From Candidatus Aminicenantota bacterium (GTDB lineage: Bacteria; Acidobacteriota; Aminicenantia; Aminicenantales; Aminicenantaceae): a DNA stretch of 10,589 nt. The position numbers were made by a program, and so were the translations under genes. Under the pieces are notes generated by a model. It searched no databases. It worked only from the letters and a program-made list of their open reading frames with translations, and had not been told where the DNA came from. Where the stretch lies: positions 1 to 10,589 of the forward strand of contig SOIA01000008.1 in the NCBI GenBank assembly GCA_004378665.1, in the 5' to 3' direction. Shown here piece after piece: positions 5,986-10,589 of the stretch. Each line of letters begins with the position of its first letter. Within the stretch, counting starts at the first letter, position 1.

Positions 5986-7107
5986 ATGAAAAAAACATTC
6001 GAGATCACATCATCAGACAGCCGCACGTCTGCCCGGACAGGGATCATCCATACTCCCCACGGCCCGATCGAAACTCCTGCATTCGCCCCGGTGGGAAGCC
6101 AGGGAACCGTTAAAGGACTCCCCCACAGCCTCCTTCAAAGCCTGGGAGCTCAATTGATGTTGGTCAATTCCTACCATTTGTTCCTCAGGCCCGGGTTGGA
6201 AACAATAGGTCAATCGGGAGGAATCCACTCCTTCATATCCTGGGACAGGCCGATCCTCTCCGACAGTGGAGGCTTCCAGATCTACAGCCTTTCTCCTCTT
6301 GTCAAGGTGAAAAGAAAAGGAGTGGAATTCACGTCACATCTCGACGGAACCAAAATTTTCCTCTCTCCTGAGGATGTCGTAGACATTCAAATAACGCTGG
6401 GCTCGGATATCATCATGACCCTGGACCACTTCCTTCCGTTTCCCGCCTCCAAAGACAACATGAAGGAAGCCGTCAACCTGACATCTCATTGGGCCAAGCG
6501 GTCCCAAGCTCATTTCACCCAACAGAAATCTTCCCAGCTTCTCTGGGGGATCACTCAGGGAAGCGTCAACTGGGACCTGAGAAAGAAGAGCACCGAGGAA
6601 TTGACAGAAATGGATTTCAGCGGCTATGCCCTGGGAGGCCTCGGGCTGGGTGAGCCGAAATCACAGCTGATGGAAATTATCGAAAAATCCGACTCCCTGC
6701 TCCCGCGAGAAAAACCCCGCTATCTCATGGGCATTGGCTACATCAGCGATATCACGGAGGCCGTGGACAGGGGGATAGACCTTTTTGACTGCGTACTCCC
6801 CACACGAAACGCACGCAACGGAACTCTCTTCACGAGCGAGGGAAAGATCGTCATCAAAAACATCAAATATGCCAATGACCAGAGGCCCATCGATGAAGAC
6901 TGCTCATGCTACACGTGCCAGAATTTTTCCCGTGCGTACCTGCGCCACCTTTACGAACGCCAGGAAATCAGCTCCTCCATACTCAACACGATCCACAACC
7001 TTTACTTTTACCTTGACATCTTCCGCAAAATTAGGCAATCTATTCAATCAAATTCGTATCAAAGCCTCAAAAGTACTATAATAAGAAAAAAGGAAGGAAT
7101 TAAATGA
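5986..7107 (+). CDS. tgt: tRNA-guanine transglycosylase (queuosine pathway)
   Basis: Exchanges the wobble guanine of GUN-anticodon tRNAs for preQ1, the step that commits tRNA to queuosine. The length (373) fits bacterial Tgt. The base-recognition aspartate is D93 in SDSGGFQ (92-98), the nucleophile is D268 in FDCVLPTRNARNG (267-279), Q191 lies in GITQGS, and the zinc site is C306, C308, C311 and H337 (CSCYTCQ and NTIHN). GGLGLGE (217-223) replaces the usual GGLAVGE, with a bulky residue kept where bacterial enzymes exclude queuine. The segment DHFLPFP (147-153) differs from the usual DECTPYP in the substrate pocket. The ATG at 5986 has only a weak upstream GAGA at about 8 nt; no other in-frame start fits. 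Its stop overlaps the yajC ATG (ATGA at 7104-7107), so the two are translationally coupled. Confidence 0.96.
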   Translation: MKKTFEITSSDSRTSARTGIIHTPHGPIETPAFAPVGSQGTVKGLPHSLLQSLGAQLMLVNSYHLFLRPGLETIGQSGGIHSFISWDRPILSDSGGFQIYSLSPLVKVKRKGVEFTSHLDGTKIFLSPEDVVDIQITLGSDIIMTLDHFLPFPASKDNMKEAVNLTSHWAKRSQAHFTQQKSSQLLWGITQGSVNWDLRKKSTEELTEMDFSGYALGGLGLGEPKSQLMEIIEKSDSLLPREKPRYLMGIGYISDITEAVDRGIDLFDCVLPTRNARNGTLFTSEGKIVIKNIKYANDQRPIDEDCSCYTCQNFSRAYLRHLYERQEISSSILNTIHNLYFYLDIFRKIRQSIQSNSYQSLKSTIIRKKEGIK

Positions 7108-7439
7108 TTTTTTCAGCATTTTTCACGCTTGCGCTGCAGGCTCAACCCGCGGCTCGTCCCCAGGGAAGCATATTCACAGCCATGATCCCGTTCATCCTTG
7201 TCTTTGTGATCTTCTACTTTCTGCTCATCAAGCCTCAGCGCACCAAACAGAAAAAGCACCAGGAAATGGTCGGACAGCTCAAATCCGGAGATAAAGTCAT
7301 CACTTCGGGTGGAATCCACGGAACCGTAATGGGCGTCCAGAAAGACAAGATAGAAGTGAAAATCGCCTCCAACGTCAAGATAGACGTTTCCAAAAATTCC
7401 ATTGCTGTCATCCTGACACCCAAACAAAAAGAAAGCTGA
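7104..7439 (+). CDS. yajC: Sec translocon accessory subunit YajC
   Basis: Small inner-membrane protein that associates with SecDF-YidC and SecYEG. The 111-residue protein has a short hydrophobic N-terminus ending in QAQPAARPQG, one transmembrane helix (about 24-42, IPFILVFVIFYFLL) followed by the diagnostic IKPQRTKQKKHQEM (42-55), then a small cytoplasmic domain (LKSGDKVITSGGIHGTV, 59-75) typical of YajC. A good ribosome binding site, AGGAAGGA at 7091-7098, precedes the ATG by 5 bases. The gene overlaps tgt by 4 bases and precedes secD, the classical arrangement. Confidence 0.96.
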   Translation: MIFSAFFTLALQAQPAARPQGSIFTAMIPFILVFVIFYFLLIKPQRTKQKKHQEMVGQLKSGDKVITSGGIHGTVMGVQKDKIEVKIASNVKIDVSKNSIAVILTPKQKES

Positions 7440-7475
7440 ATTCTCGTTGATTTAGTAGCCGAGAATAGACATAAT
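7440..7475 (+). promoter_or_regulatory. Predicted internal promoter of secDF with overlapping inverted repeat
   Basis: TTGATT (7447-7452) and CATAAT (7470-7475) are separated by 17 bases. A perfect 7-bp inverted repeat, ATTCTCG (7440-7446) and CGAGAAT (7460-7466), starts immediately after the yajC stop and encloses the -35 box. It could be an operator or an RNA hairpin; no T-run follows, so it is not a standard terminator. The rest of the gap to secD carries AAGGACG near 7494-7500, too far (about 25 nt) from the secD ATG to be a normal ribosome binding site. Confidence 0.55.
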
Positions 7476-7525
7476 TCTCTCTTCTACATTAAAAAGGACG
7501 ATAGTCGAAGTACAAAAACTGTAAC

Positions 7526-9076
7526 ATGAGAAAAGACCTGCGCTGGAAAGTTATCCTGGTATTAGCGGTCATAGTCTTAGCTGTCTTCTTTTCCTATCCC
7601 CCGAGCAAGAAAATTCACCTCGGACTCGATTTGAAGGGGGGAATGCATCTTGTGCTTGAAGTCATCACGGACGATGCCTTGAGCATCGAGACAGACCAGG
7701 AAATCCTCCGGCTCATAGACCTCCTGAAGAGAGAAAAGTTAGAGTACACAACCGTCTCGAAGGAAGACATCATCCGGTTCTCGATCCAGGAAATCAACCT
7801 GGACCAGGAAGAAGAGATCAAGGACCTCCTGGACGATTACTTCAAAGATTGGGATTATTCCATCACGGGCAACCTCGTATCCTTTTCTTTAAAGCCCGGG
7901 GCTGTAAACCATTTAAGAGACCTTTCTGTCAGGCAGGCCCGGGAAACCATACAGAACCGAGTCGATGAACTCGGACTGGCTGACCCGATCATTCAGAGGC
8001 AGGGCACGGGAAACAGGATAATCGTCGAGCTTCCCGGAGTCGAGAACCCCGAAAGAATCAAGAACATCATCAAAACCACAGCCCTCCTGGAATGGAAGTT
8101 GGTGCTCGGTGGACCTGCCCCTGATAGTGAAATTCTCCTTCGGGATTTCGGAGGCGAAGTTCCTTCCGATGCAGAGATCCTAAGAGGAGATCCGGATCGG
8201 ACAGAAGGCGGTTATTACCTCGTGAGCAAGATCGCTCCGGTCACGGGAAAGGACATGATCAATGCCCGCCGGTCGACGGATGAATGGAACAATCCGGCTG
8301 TATTATTCACGCTCAACGTTGAAGCGGGCAGAAGATTCTATAAATTCACTTCCGACAACCTCAACAAACCCTTAAGCATCATCCTCGACGGCAAGATACA
8401 GGAAGTGGCAACCATTCGGGACAGGATTTCGGACAGAGGAATCATCCACGGCACCTACGCAATCGAAGAGGCCGACGACCTGGCCCTCATACTTAGAGCG
8501 GGACCGCTTCCCGCTTCTGTCAGGTATTTGGAGGAAAGATCGATCGGTCCTTCTCTTGGGGCGGACTCCATCCGGAAAGGTCTCTCTGCTTGTATTTTGG
8601 CTGTCATTCTCATCATGATCTTCATGGTTTTCTACTACCGGCTTTCCGGCATCAATGCCGTTGTAGCTCTCAGTCTGAATATCCTCATCCTGATGGGAAT
8701 CCTTGGTTACTTTGGAGAGAATGCGGTCCTGACGCTTCCCGGCATCGCCGGAATCATCCTGACTATCGGTATGGCAGTGGACGCCAATGTCCTTGTGTTC
8801 GAACGTATTCGAGAAGAACTGACTTCAGGAAAGAGCACGATGAGCTCGATCGCCTCCGGTTTTTCCCGCGCTCTGCGAACCATCATGGACGCCAACTTCA
8901 CCACGATTATCGCCGCCATTTTCCTCTTTCAGTTCGGCACCGGCCCGATCAAAGGATTCGCAGTGACCCTGATCATCGGAATTACGGCAAGCATGTTCAC
9001 GGCTGTGTTTGTTTCACGCTTAATTTTTGACCTGACTCAATCCAGGAAGAAAAAGAGAGAAAAGCTGAGCATATAA
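7526..9076 (+). CDS. secD: Protein translocase subunit SecD
   Basis: RND-superfamily membrane protein that, with SecF, uses the proton gradient to pull exported polypeptides across the inner membrane. TM1 (about 8-23) is followed by HLGLDLKGGMHLVLEV (31-46), the SecD signature. The large periplasmic region contains RQARETIQNRVDELGLADPII (P1 base) and the RAGPLPASV motif (324-332). Five further helices follow from about residue 352. TM4 carries GMAVDANVLVFERIREEL (415-432), including the conserved aspartate D419 implicated in proton coupling. Length (516) fits the shorter SecD forms rather than the 615-residue E. coli protein. ATG at 7526 is fixed by an in-frame TAG just upstream, although no close ribosome binding site is visible. 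The secF gene follows after one base. Confidence 0.97.
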   Translation: MRKDLRWKVILVLAVIVLAVFFSYPPSKKIHLGLDLKGGMHLVLEVITDDALSIETDQEILRLIDLLKREKLEYTTVSKEDIIRFSIQEINLDQEEEIKDLLDDYFKDWDYSITGNLVSFSLKPGAVNHLRDLSVRQARETIQNRVDELGLADPIIQRQGTGNRIIVELPGVENPERIKNIIKTTALLEWKLVLGGPAPDSEILLRDFGGEVPSDAEILRGDPDRTEGGYYLVSKIAPVTGKDMINARRSTDEWNNPAVLFTLNVEAGRRFYKFTSDNLNKPLSIILDGKIQEVATIRDRISDRGIIHGTYAIEEADDLALILRAGPLPASVRYLEERSIGPSLGADSIRKGLSACILAVILIMIFMVFYYRLSGINAVVALSLNILILMGILGYFGENAVLTLPGIAGIILTIGMAVDANVLVFERIREELTSGKSTMSSIASGFSRALRTIMDANFTTIIAAIFLFQFGTGPIKGFAVTLIIGITASMFTAVFVSRLIFDLTQSRKKKREKLSI

Positions 9077-9077
9077 G

Positions 9078-10238
9078 ATGCAGATATTCAAGCAGCCCAA
9101 CTTCAAGTTCATGAATTACAAGCTCTTCGCGTTTGCCCTCTCCGGAATCCTCATCATCGCGGGAATCATTAATATGACCAAGGGAAAGGGACTAACAGGC
9201 GGAATCGATTTTACCGGCGGCACACTGGTCCAAATCCGGTTCAAAGATCCTTATCCCATCGATGAATTGAGACAAATGTTAGGAACCGCTGAGCTGGGAA
9301 GCCCCAAGATCCAGGAAGTGGAAGAAGGCGAACGGGAGTACTTGATAAGGACTGCGAGCCCTGAAGAAGTAACAGAGCAGGACCAGGAAGCCCACGAGAT
9401 CATGGGGAGGAGAATCGTTGAAGTCCTGACGACGGAAGAAGACCGATCAGCCCTTGAAAGCGGATTGGCTGACCTCAACAATATCGATACGGATGAATTG
9501 ACACGAATCCTTGCGGCTTCCCTTCTTGAGAATACTCAGGAAGCCGCGAGTGCGATCATCGATTCAAGGGAATCGAGTAAGCTCAAAGGAATCATCGAAA
9601 ACTATGACCAGCTTCTCGAGGCAGGAATAGACCAGGAAATCGTCAATTTTCTGAAAGACAAGACCTTTTTTGGAAGCTTAGCGGTCAAGCGCAGGGAATC
9701 CGTCGGGCCTCAGGTCGGCGAAGAATTGAGAATAAAGGCGACACAGGCGACAGTCTGGGCTTTGATCGGAATGCTCACCTACATAGGACTCCGGTTCAGG
9801 TTTGCCTACGGAGTCGCCGCCATCCTCACTCTGGCTCATGATGTCTTGTTCACCATGAGTATTTTTTCCTTCACCAACAGAGAAGTTAACCTTCCTGTTG
9901 TCGCGGCTATCCTCACGATAGTCGGATACTCTCTGAACGATACCATCGTCATTTTCGACAGAGTCAGAGACAACATAAAAGGCATGAGACGGCACGAATT
10001 CGGAGAAATCCTGGACACAAGCATCAACCAGACATTGAGCCGGACGGCCATCACTTCAGGAACGACTTTTATGACCGTGTTCGCGCTTTTTGTCTTCGGG
10101 GGCAAAGTGATCAACGACTTTGCGTTCACTATGATGATCGGTGTGATCGTTGGAACTTATTCCTCCATATACCAATCCTGTCCTTATCTCTATTTCTGGA
10201 ACAAAATTTTCAAGCCGAAAAAGGGAATGGGAAAATGA
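9078..10238 (+). CDS. secF: Protein translocase subunit SecF, enlarged periplasmic domain
   Basis: Partner of SecD in the proton-driven export motor. TM1 (about 14-32), then GGIDFTGGTLVQIRF (41-55), the SecF signature; SVGPQVGEELRIKA (208-221) leads into TM2. The TM4 motif YSLNDTIVIFDRVRDN (284-299) holds D288, and SRTAITSGTTF (321-331) holds the conserved arginine; both correspond to residues implicated in proton transport. At 386 residues it is longer than typical SecF (about 300-325). The extra length lies between residues about 95 and 200, a charged, probably helical stretch rich in E and D in the first periplasmic domain. It starts one base after the secD stop without a strong ribosome binding site, suggesting coupling. 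No terminator is visible before the next promoter. Confidence 0.96.
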   Translation: MQIFKQPNFKFMNYKLFAFALSGILIIAGIINMTKGKGLTGGIDFTGGTLVQIRFKDPYPIDELRQMLGTAELGSPKIQEVEEGEREYLIRTASPEEVTEQDQEAHEIMGRRIVEVLTTEEDRSALESGLADLNNIDTDELTRILAASLLENTQEAASAIIDSRESSKLKGIIENYDQLLEAGIDQEIVNFLKDKTFFGSLAVKRRESVGPQVGEELRIKATQATVWALIGMLTYIGLRFRFAYGVAAILTLAHDVLFTMSIFSFTNREVNLPVVAAILTIVGYSLNDTIVIFDRVRDNIKGMRRHEFGEILDTSINQTLSRTAITSGTTFMTVFALFVFGGKVINDFAFTMMIGVIVGTYSSIYQSCPYLYFWNKIFKPKKGMGK

Positions 10239-10262
10239 GATTTGCTGCTCATTATATTAAAC

Positions 10263-10291
10263 TTGTAAAAAAAATACATATGCTTTATACT
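10263..10291 (+). promoter_or_regulatory. Predicted sigma70-type promoter of the tonB-like gene
   Basis: TTGTAA (10263-10268) and TATACT (10286-10291) with a 17-base spacer in a very AT-rich stretch. Transcription would begin near 10298, leaving a leader of about 36 nt. This argues that the following gene is not simply the tail of the secDF operon. Confidence 0.7.
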
Positions 10292-10322
10292 TTTTAATTG
10301 GTTATATACATAGTCTAATTTT

Positions 10323-10326
10323 GAGG
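10323..10326 (+). promoter_or_regulatory. Ribosome binding site deciding the tonB-like start
   Basis: GAGG lies one base before the ATG at 10328, which is too close, and seven bases before the ATG at 10334, which is ideal. This favours 10334 as the true start. Confidence 0.65.
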
Positions 10327-10333
10327 TATGAAA

Positions 10334-10589
10334 ATGGCTGAAGAAACCAAGCAGCAAGAAAAAATCAAGCCACAAAAAGAAGAAATCCCTCAGATTTTTA
10401 AAGACTCATTTTTTATTGCTGAAAAAGGAGCCGCCCGAAGAGCTATTGCGTTCCCCGTCGCATTGATCATCCATGTTTTCCTCGTTGCATCTATAATCAT
10501 CGTTCCCTTGCTCAGCACACAAAACTTGCCCACAGTTGAAATCTACAGCGCATTCCTTGCGCCTCCCCCACCTCCTCCACCTCCTCCAC
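10334..10589 (+). CDS. TonB-like energy transducer, N-terminal part (runs off the window)
   Basis: Only the first 85 codons are present. A charged cytoplasmic tail of about 38 residues (MAEETKQQEKIKPQKEE) leads to a single uncleaved membrane anchor (about 40-60; FPVALIIHVFLVASIIIVPLL) with a histidine inside the helix, as in TonB, and then a linker ending in at least nine consecutive prolines encoded by CCT/CCA/CCC codons. This is the N-terminal architecture of TonB-family proteins, which carry the energy of the proton gradient across the periplasm to outer-membrane receptors. The diagnostic C-terminal TonB domain would lie beyond the window, so other proline-rich single-anchor proteins are not excluded. 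An ATG at 10328 would add two residues. It has its own promoter upstream. Confidence 0.8.
   Translation, partial: MAEETKQQEKIKPQKEEIPQIFKDSFFIAEKGAARRAIAFPVALIIHVFLVASIIIVPLLSTQNLPTVEIYSAFLAPPPPPPPPP

Noticed and set aside
8590..9030. 146-codon plus-strand frame inside secD
   Set aside because: Out-of-frame shadow of the SecD membrane helices; low-quality composition rich in H, R and S.
10233..10254. AATGAG/CTCATT hairpin as a secF terminator
   Set aside because: Weak 6-bp AT-rich stem without a following T-run.
1..10589. CRISPR array, defence system or biosynthetic cluster
   Set aside because: No regularly spaced direct repeats, no nuclease/toxin pairs and no secondary-metabolism genes are visible; the genes are housekeeping functions.

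Overview
The window is an ordinary bacterial chromosome segment with moderate GC by eye. It holds conserved housekeeping genes plus a small scar of past integration at the left edge. The start of a TonB-type energy transducer at the right edge implies a cell with an outer membrane, and a MenA-like prenyltransferase suggests menaquinone metabolism. The order tgt-yajC-secD-secF is widespread in Gram-negative lineages. Divergent versions of several proteins (a YchF-like NTPase, a SecF with an enlarged periplasmic domain, a lysine/glutamate-rich LepB N-terminus) fit an uncultivated lineage such as Acidobacteriota/Aminicenantota. That placement is a guess from general gene content, not a phylogenetic result.

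Layout. Positions 1-385: a non-coding stretch with short inverted repeats, then a decayed tyrosine-recombinase fragment whose 3' edge abuts the 3' end of a tRNA-Arg(CCT) gene on the minus strand (386-463), which has its own consensus-like promoter. Positions 614-2785 (minus): recD2, a helicase with its own promoter at 2896-2924. Positions 2942-2966: a strong hairpin terminator at the end of the next transcription unit. Positions 2964-4654 (minus): a menA-like prenyltransferase followed after 17 bases by lepB, transcribed from a good sigma70-type promoter at 4677-4704.

The direction of transcription switches at about 4700-4880. On the plus strand follow a divergent YchF/Ola1-like GTPase-fold gene (4882-5955), a 17-bp palindrome touching its stop codon, tgt (5986-7107), yajC (overlapping tgt by ATGA), an internal promoter with an overlapping inverted repeat, secD and secF (one base apart). 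A separate promoter then drives the 5' part of a tonB-like gene that runs off the window.

The genes mostly serve protein export and envelope biogenesis: YajC, SecD and SecF assist Sec translocation, LepB removes signal peptides from exported proteins, and TonB energises outer-membrane transport. Tgt, tRNA-Arg and the YchF-like protein belong to translation, and RecD2 to DNA repair. No clearly new multi-gene system is visible. The points most worth a second look are the divergent YchF-like protein, a pair of gene-end palindromes that differ by a compensatory base-pair change, and the integration scar at tRNA-Arg.
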